From Methanoplanus endosymbiosus (GTDB lineage: Archaea; Halobacteriota; Methanomicrobia; Methanomicrobiales; Methanomicrobiaceae), in assembly GCF_024662215.1 (NCBI RefSeq), contig NZ_CP096115.1, positions 3,050,935 through 3,114,934 on the forward strand: a stretch of 64,000 bases of DNA. The letters are read 5' to 3'. The translations under genes were made by a program, and so were the position numbers. How positions within the stretch are numbered: the first letter of the stretch is position 1; each line of letters begins with the position of its first letter. The notes under the pieces are model-generated. The model saw only the letters and a program-made list of their open reading frames with translations. It searched no databases and was not told where the DNA came from. Positions 47,335 through 55,874 of this stretch are shown here, piece after piece.

Positions 47335-48888
47335 ATGAACAGCATACTCTCAGTAATAAACCTGAAGCAGATTCCGGCAATAAAAAATCAGAAAAATATT
47401 CTTCTGATCATCTTTATAATGGCCATCATCAGCATACAGGCCGCAGCAGCAAACCCTGTTGGATCTGTTGATATAACCACCGATCCTCCCGGAGCTGACA
47501 TCTATTTAGACCAGATAAAACTGGATTACAAAACTGATATTCTGATAAACGGCGTTGATGTGGGCCTTCACTCCCTGGGACTGGAACTCACAGGCTATGA
47601 TCCGTATTATATCAGTAACCTTGAAGTGCTGACCAACACCAAAACCTATGTAAAGCACACATTTGAAAAACCACAGGATAACATAATTATCTCATCCAGT
47701 CCAAAAGGTGCAGAAGTATATATTGACAGCATCTATTATGGCATAACACCCGCCGGAGTTTCCCTTGACCCCGGCACATATAATTTCAGAATAGAACTTG
47801 ACGGCTACTTAACCTCTGAATCAGAATACAATGCCGATCCATACTCCATATCCGGCGACACCTACTTTGAACTTGAACCGGTCCCGGATAAAGGCAGCCT
47901 TATTGTAACATCCATCCCTGACAATGCCCTGATATATCTGGACGGAAAACGTGCCGGCACAACCAGCTTCAGACTGAACGAAATTGAACCAGGGGAACAT
48001 ACAATCCGGCTTGAAAAATCCGGATTTGACAGTCTGGAAGAGACAGTTGTCATATCAGAATATGAGGATAACATTGCTGAGTTCATTATGCACCCACAGG
48101 CCGGCATAATAAGCGTGGATTCAGTCCCTGCCAAAGGTCAGGTTTACATAAATGAGAAATATCTTGGGAAAACCCCGTTTTCAGACTACTTTGAACAGGG
48201 CAGTTATGAAATCATCATAAAATCCGAAGCATTTGAGGACTATTCCGAAGAGATTGAACTTGGAAATGACGGTGAATCCCTCCTTGCCGTTCTTACCCCC
48301 TCAGCAGAAAAACTGATAATCTCTGCTGAAGAAGAGATTGAAAAAAATCTGAAGTATGAGCCGGATACAGCCATAAATTACCTGAATCAGAGCAGAAAGG
48401 AACTTGAAGGTAAAGATTACATCTCCTCAGAAAAGTCAGCAAAAACAGCAATAAGTTATGCAAAAGACGTTGACGGAGACGGCCTGCCCAATACAATTGA
48501 CATCCAGCCAAAAATCCGGAACCCGTACATATACTTAATTCCGCTTATACTATTCCTGATAATCATCCTGATAATTTACATAGATTACAGAAGATGCAGC
48601 TTAAATGCTGACGCTGAGATTTCAGAGATAAAATCTCTGAATGAAGAAGGCATAATTGCGGTTGTAAACCTCACCTCTGATAATTATTACAGAGGATTTG
48701 TATGCTCCGTGTATCTTGATGAAAAATTAACAGAGATAATCACCGATCTTGGAATGACAGAAGTCAGCATTGAAAAAATCCCCTCAGGCTCTCACGAACT
48801 GAAAATTAAATTTGTCATCGACAAGTGGAGATATGGAACAAAAACTATTGAAAAAAGCATAAACTTTGATATAAATGATCTGGTGTAA
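47335..48888 (+). CDS. PEGA-repeat membrane protein
   Basis: 517 residues. A hydrophobic signal (ILLIIFIMAIISIQAAAA, about residues 22-39) is followed by four PEGA domains at about residues 43-112, 115-185, 188-255 and 257-325. Each has the pattern V/S-x2-PxGAxVYID...G.TP...L.PGxYxIxL...GY. One transmembrane helix lies at about 397-419 (IPLILFLIIILIIYIDY), with a charged element before it that contains DVDGDGLPNTID, a calcium-type loop. About 95 residues follow inside the cell. PEGA proteins are surface proteins. The two genes downstream, TPR and transglutaminase-like, are in the same direction. Confidence 0.88.
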   Translation: MNSILSVINLKQIPAIKNQKNILLIIFIMAIISIQAAAANPVGSVDITTDPPGADIYLDQIKLDYKTDILINGVDVGLHSLGLELTGYDPYYISNLEVLTNTKTYVKHTFEKPQDNIIISSSPKGAEVYIDSIYYGITPAGVSLDPGTYNFRIELDGYLTSESEYNADPYSISGDTYFELEPVPDKGSLIVTSIPDNALIYLDGKRAGTTSFRLNEIEPGEHTIRLEKSGFDSLEETVVISEYEDNIAEFIMHPQAGIISVDSVPAKGQVYINEKYLGKTPFSDYFEQGSYEIIIKSEAFEDYSEEIELGNDGESLLAVLTPSAEKLIISAEEEIEKNLKYEPDTAINYLNQSRKELEGKDYISSEKSAKTAISYAKDVDGDGLPNTIDIQPKIRNPYIYLIPLILFLIIILIIYIDYRRCSLNADAEISEIKSLNEEGIIAVVNLTSDNYYRGFVCSVYLDEKLTEIITDLGMTEVSIEKIPSGSHELKIKFVIDKWRYGTKTIEKSINFDINDLV

Positions 48889-49061
48889 TTAAGAGTAAAT
48901 CTCAGAATTTTGAGATTAAATTATCGTAGCAGAGCTACTCTCTGAAATGAAATGTTCTTCGTTATGCCGTGACTGATATTTTATCCGGAAAAATCCCTCA
49001 CTCTCACAATGATTTTATCATTTCCCGGCATATAAACTACAATATTATCTGGGAAAATTCA

Positions 49062-49958
49062 ATGGAATCAAACATAATAAAAGATGACTCACCGGCAGAA
49101 GAGGTAAGGGATGCCCTTACTAAATGTGCAGAATATCTGAATACAACCGAAGGCTGCATATCGGGGAGAGATACAGATAAAGCTCAGTACACCTTCAGCC
49201 AGGGTTCTGACTGTTTCAATGAAGCCTTCATCTCATTTCAGGATCTCTACACTGATCTGATACAGCTGAAAGTGTACGGAGAAGTAACAGCACTCTGCGA
49301 TGAATTCACCGGAAATTTACAGAGAATTAATAAGATTGGCAGAGCTCTCGGATTTAATATGCTCGGTGCAGTAAAAGCAATAGAATCAGAAATTGCGGCA
49401 ATCCGGGCATCCTGCTGCATTGCAGAGAAAGATTTCCTCTCAGCAATGAAGATCTATGATGCCTCAATAAAAAAGAACAAACATTCAGCAACAGTATGGA
49501 TTGCCAGGGGCATGTGCCTCAACGAACTTGAAAAGTACAAAGAGGCAATAAGATCAATTGAGAAAGGCATAGCTGCTGAAGAAGACTCACAGAGAGGGTG
49601 GTTCTGTAAAGGCATAGCATATCTTAGGTCCAAAAGATATGAAAGAGCACTCGAATCATTTGAAGAGGCAGTCCTGGCAGATACCTCAAAGCAGTGCTCC
49701 TATTACTATATGCTTCTCGCATACCTGGGGCTGAATTTAAAAGATGAAGCCGAAAAACTGATAAAAAGACTATTAAAAAAAGATCCCGGCCCGGAAGACT
49801 ATTACACAATATACCTGATACAGGCAGCATTCAAAAACGAAGCAGAAGCTGAAGATGCCAAAAGCCACGCCCTTGAAATGGAGCCGGATATAGCATCCTG
49901 GCAGTCAGTGGCAGATATAAAATCAGAGATCGACAGGATAACAGCAAAGAAGAAGTGA
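49062..49958 (+). CDS. TPR-repeat protein
   Basis: About 298 residues from the ATG at 49062; an upstream in-frame GTG at 48969 would add 31 residues of unlikely composition. Tandem tetratricopeptide helices are clear between about residues 110 and 240 (SATVWIARGMCLNELEKYKE, RGWFCKGIAYLRSKRYERAL, LLAYLGLNLKDEAEKLI). No signal peptide or membrane segment is seen, so it is probably a cytoplasmic scaffold. The first 100 residues are helical and unrecognised. It lies between a PEGA protein and a transglutaminase-like lipoprotein. Confidence 0.8.
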   Translation: MESNIIKDDSPAEEVRDALTKCAEYLNTTEGCISGRDTDKAQYTFSQGSDCFNEAFISFQDLYTDLIQLKVYGEVTALCDEFTGNLQRINKIGRALGFNMLGAVKAIESEIAAIRASCCIAEKDFLSAMKIYDASIKKNKHSATVWIARGMCLNELEKYKEAIRSIEKGIAAEEDSQRGWFCKGIAYLRSKRYERALESFEEAVLADTSKQCSYYYMLLAYLGLNLKDEAEKLIKRLLKKDPGPEDYYTIYLIQAAFKNEAEAEDAKSHALEMEPDIASWQSVADIKSEIDRITAKKK

Positions 49959-50079
49959 CAGACATGATCTTCTCATTTTTCTGACAGCAGCCAAAAACCC
50001 CCGATATCTGCATCACAAAAAAACCCCGGAATACTAAAAATCCGGAAATAATATTTTATTGACAGATCAATAGTAGTTC

Positions 50080-51642
50080 ATGAAGGTTGCAGGTGCAAAA
50101 GTTCTGGCTGCAATGATTATCATTTTTATACTCTCTGCGGGATGCACAGGAACTTCCGGAGAAGATACTGATATAGCCTCTGAAACCGGAGATGACCGGC
50201 AGATTATAGACAAATCACCGGCAGCCGATAACCTGTATTCCAAAGGTCTCTCTGAGTTTAAATCCGGAAATTACAGGACTGCTGAAGGATATTTTGCGGA
50301 TGCAGAGAATTTTTACCAGAATTTAAATAATAAAGATAAAACCCTTAATGCCCGGTATATGAAGTATAAATCTCTCAGGGCATATATTGAATATCCATAC
50401 AACCAGACAGTGGCAAAAGAGGAGATGGCCGCTAAAATTCCGGGCATAACAGAGGAAGAGATGAATCTCTGGCTCAGCGGAGATGCACAGAAGATAACAA
50501 CTGATAATGAAACACTCTATTATGAAAATACTGTAATTAATTATTTATACGCCAATTCTGAAGTTTTGCAGAATTTTAACTATCTTAATTTTGGTTATGT
50601 ATCAGAAGAAGCCCTCTCACGCAGTAAAGAACTGTCAGGCCCTTTTTACACAAACCCCAGGCATTATAAGGGGATTGAAAGCTTAAACATTCCAAAGGAT
50701 AAATTTACAGCTGATGGAATAATTAAAATCTGGTTTCCACTCCCGTTAAATACCGAAGCACAGAGTAATGTTACTGTGAACAATCTCTCATACGAAGAGT
50801 ATATCGTTAAAGGCCCGGTCACAGACGGCAGTATCGGGTATGTGTACTATGAAATTCCGGGCGGAAAAATTGCAGGCGACCTCATAATTTCGGCTGATAT
50901 TGGTTTTACATATTACGAACATATCTCTGATACTGACCCCTCACCTGTTATGGAATATAACAGAAGCAGTCCTGAATATCTACACTATACGGCCTCTGTG
51001 GGAAATACTGAAATTTCTGAGGATATTAAAAATAAGGCAGAGGAGATTGCAGGGGGTGAGAAGAATCCATACCTTCAGGCAAAACTGATCTATAATTATA
51101 TTATCACAACTTATCCGTACAGCCAGGTGCCTCATTTATCCCTCGATACAGTTGAGCCGAAAATCGCTGAAACTGCATATATGTATGAAACCGGAAACGG
51201 GGACTGTGGCACACAGAGCATGTACTTCTCAGCACTCTGCCGTGCACTCGGTATTCCGGCACGGGCCTTAGGTGGTTATCAGATGGTTATGTCAGATTCA
51301 CCGGGTGAACATTTCTGGGCGGAATATTATATCGAAGGTTACGGCTGGGTGCCGTGTGATCCAACCGTTGCAGAGACAGCCGACTGGGTTGAAATTCCGG
51401 ATGAAAAGAGAGAGAAATTTAAGGAGTTTTACTCAGACAGCCTCGATGCCAGAAGGTTTGTCATACAAAAAGAGACTGATGCAGTGATGATTCCGTTATT
51501 TGAGGAGAAGACAGTATCTCCTGATAACCTTCCTGTATTCAGGCCGGTTCTTCAGAGTCCGGCGTTTGTTCATGATGAATCTGAGACTGATATTGATCTC
51601 TTTGCAAGGGGATATTTCAGTATTGAATTAAAGGAAGTCTAA
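50080..51642 (+). CDS. Transglutaminase-like lipoprotein
   Basis: 520 residues. The start MKVAGAKVLAAMIIIFILSA then GC is a lipobox-type signal, so it is probably anchored outside the cell membrane. A Ser/Asp/Gly linker and a short TPR-like helical pair (YSKGLSEFKSGNYRTAEGYF) follow. Residues about 365-450 contain a transglutaminase/cysteine-protease-like core: GDCGTQSMYFSALCRALGI (Cys), SPGEHFWAEYYIEG (His) and GWVPCDPTVAE (Asp), all three in order. Substrates are unknown. It could process surface proteins such as the PEGA product. Confidence 0.85.
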   Translation: MKVAGAKVLAAMIIIFILSAGCTGTSGEDTDIASETGDDRQIIDKSPAADNLYSKGLSEFKSGNYRTAEGYFADAENFYQNLNNKDKTLNARYMKYKSLRAYIEYPYNQTVAKEEMAAKIPGITEEEMNLWLSGDAQKITTDNETLYYENTVINYLYANSEVLQNFNYLNFGYVSEEALSRSKELSGPFYTNPRHYKGIESLNIPKDKFTADGIIKIWFPLPLNTEAQSNVTVNNLSYEEYIVKGPVTDGSIGYVYYEIPGGKIAGDLIISADIGFTYYEHISDTDPSPVMEYNRSSPEYLHYTASVGNTEISEDIKNKAEEIAGGEKNPYLQAKLIYNYIITTYPYSQVPHLSLDTVEPKIAETAYMYETGNGDCGTQSMYFSALCRALGIPARALGGYQMVMSDSPGEHFWAEYYIEGYGWVPCDPTVAETADWVEIPDEKREKFKEFYSDSLDARRFVIQKETDAVMIPLFEEKTVSPDNLPVFRPVLQSPAFVHDESETDIDLFARGYFSIELKEV

Positions 51643-51671
51643 AGTAAATTTCCGGTGGGTTTTTTTGGCAT

Positions 51672-53450
51672 CTATGCCACAATCCGCCATCCGCCTTCCG
51701 GAACCGTCATCTCAAACCTGACGCCCTCACCATAAACCCCGGTTTCAGCAATAGTAATTCCGGTAATGGCAAGAATCTCACGGATTAAATAGAGCCCAAG
51801 GCCCGTATTCGAGCCAACACCCCTATCAAAGATACTCTTCTTCATACAGTCCGGCACACCGCATCCGTCATCCTCAAAAACTATCACATATCCTAAAGAT
51901 TCTTTACCCTCAGCAGGCATATCGTCCCCTGTACGTTTCTCCGGGCCGCAGGAAACCCGCACCTCAGTCGCACCTTCACCGTGCCGGAGTGTATTGTCAT
52001 AGAGATTGTAAAATACCTTCTCAATCATCGGATCTGCAAAGATCTCAAACCCTTTGCAGTCACTGATAACAGGAATCCGGGCCTGCCCGACCTTTCTGAT
52101 AACAGTTCCAGGATCAATCCAGACCGGATCTTCAGCTCCAAGTTCTTCATACTCGCGGGTAAACTCAATCTGGCGCTGAATTCCGGAAGCAGCAGAACTG
52201 ATATTTAATAAATACCCGTCAAGCACTGAATCCTTTTTTAGGGAATCAGTAAGGTCCAGATAGCCCTGAATCACCATCAGATTATTCAGGATGTCATGCC
52301 TTGTTATCCCCGACAGAATACTTAACTTCTTATTAGCCTGCTTAAGTGCCCTCTCCGCCTTTCTCCTCTCAGTAATCTCATAATTTCTGTCTGATACAGT
52401 CTGCACAAGTTCCCGGTAAGTTTCAGCAATCGCAATCGAAAGCCCGGCAATCCTGCATATAAATTGTGCAGGATTAAGATATTTATCCAGATGTTCAGGA
52501 AATAAAACGTTTTTTACAGAGATAATACCCTTTAAAACACCGCCATAAGTGACCCTGACAAAGAAACCGTCACCGGAAGAACTGACCCCCGTCTCATCCC
52601 CCGAACTGAAAAACTCCCTCCCGGATTCATCCGGAAAAACCTCTCCGGTAGTGACGCTTATGGCTTTACCGGGCTTACCGTCCGCAGATTTGATATAACT
52701 GATCTTCTTTGGCGAAAAGAGCAGGACAAAGAGATCTAAAACCTCATGAATAATCGTCTCCTCATCATAGATGCCAATTATACGGTCTGTAAGCTCAGCA
52801 ATCATAGAATAATCGGCAGCCTTCTTCTCACACTCCAAAACTCTCTGCTTAAATCCGGCCTTCTCAGCCTCAAAACTCCACTTCAGATATGCCGACTCAA
52901 GCTTAAGCCGGAGATTCTCAGTTCCCGCCGGAATAATCCGTGATGAAAGCCCGGTAAACTTTGAAAACTCCGCAAGCTCATCTGAAATTCCCGGACGAAC
53001 TGCGGTGTCAATGAGCAGAACCTCAGACAAAGCCTCCCCGTAAATCTCTCCGGCAGTCGCTTCATCAAGACCATTACAGGCAGCATTCTCCCGCCACTTG
53101 AGCAGAAATCCGGGCAGAATGAGCATACATCCTTCCTTCTCATAACTCCTTACAAGAAATTCCGGGAGGAAAAGCGATGCACCGCTCCCGCCGAATATGA
53201 AATCCGGACTCTCCATCACACCAGCAGGGATGTCAAAAGTATTCTGGCACCCACAGCCGCAGAAAAATACAGTACTTCCACCCAAAGCCGCCTCTTCATA
53301 ATAGCTGCTTACAGTATCCCATACTGACCTGACATGGCCGCAATGTGGAGGATATGAGATGACAGATGCCCCGGGCATACCCGCGACAGCTGCATCCACT
53401 TCTGCAATTAAATTTTTACAGCAGAGAATGACAAACCTCTTATCAGTCAA
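51672..53450 (-). CDS. DUF1638-like domain fused to a histidine kinase
   Basis: About 593 residues. I choose a TTG start at 53450, overlapping the methyltransferase stop by eight bases, because the conserved sequence begins at once (TDKRFVILCCKNLIAEVDAA); an upstream ATG-type start at 53531 would run inside the other gene. Residues about 1-190 resemble DUF1638, a family found near methanogen methyltransferase genes, with FFCGCGCQNTFDIP and GGSGASLFLPEFLVRSYE. A GAF-like middle follows, then the phosphoacceptor box ILSGITRHDILNNLMVIQGY and an ATPase domain (VFYNLYDNTLRHGEG, VIVFEDDGCGVPD, GVGSNTGLGLYLIREIL). The last gene of the corrinoid operon. It is probably cytoplasmic, with no membrane segment. 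Confidence 0.8.
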   Translation of the reverse strand: MTDKRFVILCCKNLIAEVDAAVAGMPGASVISYPPHCGHVRSVWDTVSSYYEEAALGGSTVFFCGCGCQNTFDIPAGVMESPDFIFGGSGASLFLPEFLVRSYEKEGCMLILPGFLLKWRENAACNGLDEATAGEIYGEALSEVLLIDTAVRPGISDELAEFSKFTGLSSRIIPAGTENLRLKLESAYLKWSFEAEKAGFKQRVLECEKKAADYSMIAELTDRIIGIYDEETIIHEVLDLFVLLFSPKKISYIKSADGKPGKAISVTTGEVFPDESGREFFSSGDETGVSSSGDGFFVRVTYGGVLKGIISVKNVLFPEHLDKYLNPAQFICRIAGLSIAIAETYRELVQTVSDRNYEITERRKAERALKQANKKLSILSGITRHDILNNLMVIQGYLDLTDSLKKDSVLDGYLLNISSAASGIQRQIEFTREYEELGAEDPVWIDPGTVIRKVGQARIPVISDCKGFEIFADPMIEKVFYNLYDNTLRHGEGATEVRVSCGPEKRTGDDMPAEGKESLGYVIVFEDDGCGVPDCMKKSIFDRGVGSNTGLGLYLIREILAITGITIAETGVYGEGVRFEMTVPEGGWRIVA

Positions 53451-54480
53451 GCGGATACTGCCCCCACTTCCGGACTGCTTTACCAATAGCATAAAGAACA
53501 GAGTCCGGAACCTGATATGGAATCTCACCATGATTGTCGGTCAGAATAAAACCTCCGCCATGCCCTGCTGCTGATATCGCCTCCTTAACCTTCGCCTCGG
53601 CAACATCGTCAGTCCACCTTCTCATCTCAACGCCGTTTAGATTTCCCATAACCGTTATTTTGCCATAGCATGCCTCCTTAACGGCAGCCAGATCGTCAAA
53701 GGCGCTCACAGCGACACCCGTACAGCCTGTTTCAGATATGTCACCGATAGCCGGAAGTGCCCTTCCGGACGCAAGGTGCATTGCCATAGGGCCTTTTACC
53801 TTTGAAATAACCCTTTTTGCGGTTAAAAGCCCTGTCCTCCGGAACAGTTCAGAGTCAATAATATCAGGGGATGCAAGCGGGTCAAAGTATGCAACCGCCG
53901 TTGCCCCTGCATCAAAGAGTGCATTGGCCCATGAGATGCAGAACTGCTCGTTCTTCTTCATAAGCTTATCAAAGAGAGGACTGCCCGAATAGATGAGATC
54001 AAGATAGCCTTCAAAGCCCATCTGCATAACCGGCAGGGAAAACGGCGAGACAGCAGCAGATATCACAGGAATATTGCCATCTGCTGCTTTGTTCAGCCGT
54101 TCAACTATACTGAGGGTGTTTTGGAGGCATGGGCATTCTGATATCTCAGGGACTTGTATCTTCTCTATATCCTCAGGTTCACGGATGACCGGCCTTCCGG
54201 CATTCGGAGGGCCGTTATCAATAAAGATGACATCACTGCCCCATGCCTCAGCCTCTAAAGCTGCATAGGTAAATCCAAAATAACAGTCACTCCCAAACTT
54301 CTTCTGCAGCCTCACCTGCCCTTCTGCCACATATTCCGGTTCTGAAAAATAATTCTTTATCGAAAGTCCAAGTTCCTTTGCACCATGCATCGTTAACAGA
54401 AGAAAGAGTGGTACACGGTCAGGCTCACAAAACTCCATCGTTTTAAGTGTCCTCTGCATCGGGGTCATATATTCGCTCAT
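53443..54480 (-). CDS. Uroporphyrinogen-decarboxylase-family methyltransferase-like protein
   Basis: 345 residues, related to the MtaA/MtbA methylcobamide:coenzyme M methyltransferases (MTPMQRTLKTMEFCEPDRVP at the start, then the barrel with SAAVSPFSLPVMQMGFEG and VMGNLNGVEM). In MtaA/MtbA a zinc atom is held by His-x-Cys and a distal Cys. Here the first site reads AMHLASG (H235, A237) and the second reads TDNHGEIP (N306, H307), so both cysteines are missing. Coenzyme M activation as in methanol or methylamine metabolism is therefore doubtful. It overlaps the corrinoid gene by four bases, and the neighbours are signal-transduction genes, which favours a sensing function. The family call is firm and the activity is not. 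Confidence 0.8.
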   Translation of the reverse strand: MSEYMTPMQRTLKTMEFCEPDRVPLFLLLTMHGAKELGLSIKNYFSEPEYVAEGQVRLQKKFGSDCYFGFTYAALEAEAWGSDVIFIDNGPPNAGRPVIREPEDIEKIQVPEISECPCLQNTLSIVERLNKAADGNIPVISAAVSPFSLPVMQMGFEGYLDLIYSGSPLFDKLMKKNEQFCISWANALFDAGATAVAYFDPLASPDIIDSELFRRTGLLTAKRVISKVKGPMAMHLASGRALPAIGDISETGCTGVAVSAFDDLAAVKEACYGKITVMGNLNGVEMRRWTDDVAEAKVKEAISAAGHGGGFILTDNHGEIPYQVPDSVLYAIGKAVRKWGQYPLD

Positions 54481-55166
54481 TCTTTAACCTCTCCTGTATA
54501 TCTCCTGACAAGCTCAAGAGACTCAATGGCAGAAAGCCCCATCGCATCGGCTCCGACATCCTTCCAGAGCATTGAATCGAAACTGAATGGTGCCCCCCCA
54601 ACAATAATGACGGTATCAGGCTGCTGTTCTTTTATCATTGCAGCCGCTTCCTTTATACTGAGGGCAGCCGGGAGCATAAGGGCAGAGATAAGCATGATTT
54701 TCACCTTATCCCGGATAACAGTCTCAGCAAGATCAGCAGCGGAAATCCCATGGCCGTAATCTGTAATCTCGTACCCGCCTGCCCGGAGCACTGAGGCAAC
54801 AATCCGTTTGCCAAGTGTATGGTGATCCTCAATAACCGCTATGCCAATCTTTGGATGAGAAGTCCTCTGCGGATCTTTTGGCGGGAGCATTGTATCTACA
54901 ATCTCCTCACATATACGCCCGCTCATATATACCTGTGACAGGGCCAGTTCACCCGACTCCCAGAGCCTTCCAATCTCTTCAAGTGCCGGCACTATAAGTT
55001 TTTCAAGGCAGAGAACAGGAGAGTCTGAATTGCATGACTCCTTGACAATCCTGTCTGCATGTACCCTGTCAACAGATCTGAGGGCATCAACCATACTGTC
55101 CAGATCAGGAGATATGAGCCTTTTATTGTCATCAGCCCCTTCCCCATGGGCACTGAAATCTCTCAT
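54477..55166 (-). CDS. Corrinoid (B12)-binding protein
   Basis: About 229 residues from the ATG at 55166; an upstream start at 55220 would add 18 residues unlike the family. Residues about 20-100 are the helical B12-binding cap (LIVPALEEIGRLWESGELAL-SQVYMSG). Residues about 105-229 are the Rossmann B12 domain with IEDHHTLGKRIV, where Asp-x-His-x2-Gly places the lower-ligand His on cobalt, and VGGAPF near the end. It resembles MttC/MtbC-type methyl carriers. It overlaps the methyltransferase-like gene by four bases and lies 63 bases after the response regulator gene, so a methyl or redox state of cobalt may be read by the kinases. Confidence 0.88.
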   Translation of the reverse strand: MRDFSAHGEGADDNKRLISPDLDSMVDALRSVDRVHADRIVKESCNSDSPVLCLEKLIVPALEEIGRLWESGELALSQVYMSGRICEEIVDTMLPPKDPQRTSHPKIGIAVIEDHHTLGKRIVASVLRAGGYEITDYGHGISAADLAETVIRDKVKIMLISALMLPAALSIKEAAAMIKEQQPDTVIIVGGAPFSFDSMLWKDVGADAMGLSAIESLELVRRYTGEVKE

Positions 55167-55229
55167 AGATAAAAGGTTTATTTTATAGTAGTTAAATATT
55201 AGCACAGATATTTTACCCAAATCTCCGGT

Positions 55230-55874
55230 TCAGAGGTTATTTCCCGGAGATGTGGGAGAGTTGTCATTCAGAATCTTCTCAAGCTTTAATAGGCGCTCTT
55301 CCCTCATATCAAGAAGTTCATGTACCTTTAAAAACTCGTCATTATCCTTTTCATCATACGGCTTTGTGTTTGCTGTCATAATTTTTTCAAGGCAGGCAAA
55401 CATATCACGAAGTACCCGGACATTATTCCGGAGGGCTGCATATTCATCCACGGCCTCTGCATCTGCCCCGGAATCAAGTGCCCTCTCACAGAATCCTCTA
55501 ATTTCTGCTTCTTCTGCAAAGAATGCGTTTACAATATCCTCAAACATTTTCCTGCGAAGAGGCTTCATTGAAAATCCGTTCAGCATTCTTTCATAGCTGA
55601 TAATCTCATCCGGAAGAGGCATCTTTCCGGTGAAGACTATCACAGGAACATCCCTTGTAAGTTTATTCTCCCGAATATGGCTAAGCACCTCCCACCCGTC
55701 CATAGGCTCCATCATAATATCCAGCAGTACAAGATCAGGCTTTTCTTCTGCAAGAGCCTCTAATGTTTCACTGCCGCTTCCGGCAACTCTCACAGAATAT
55801 CCCATCTCCTCCAGTATCTTCCGGAAAAGGTTACGGATTGCCGGGTCATCATCGCACATAACAATTTTTTTCAT
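55230..55874 (-). CDS. Response regulator without DNA-binding domain
   Basis: 214 residues. Residues 1-120 are a receiver domain: KIVMCDDDPAIRNLFRKIL (acidic pocket), LVLLDIMMEPMDGW (phosphorylated Asp about 53), VIVFTGK (Thr/Lys switch). The C-terminal 90 residues are helical (FLKVHELLDMREERLLKLEK) without a helix-turn-helix or enzyme signature. It overlaps the giant sensor gene by four bases and precedes the corrinoid gene by only a short gap, so it is the likely phospho-target in this operon. Confidence 0.88.
   Translation of the reverse strand: MKKIVMCDDDPAIRNLFRKILEEMGYSVRVAGSGSETLEALAEEKPDLVLLDIMMEPMDGWEVLSHIRENKLTRDVPVIVFTGKMPLPDEIISYERMLNGFSMKPLRRKMFEDIVNAFFAEEAEIRGFCERALDSGADAEAVDEYAALRNNVRVLRDMFACLEKIMTANTKPYDEKDNDEFLKVHELLDMREERLLKLEKILNDNSPTSPGNNL

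Noticed and set aside
53443-55166. Methylotrophic methanogenesis genes
   Set aside because: No MtaB, MtbB or MttB partner, zinc cysteines missing, and the operon consists of signalling genes.
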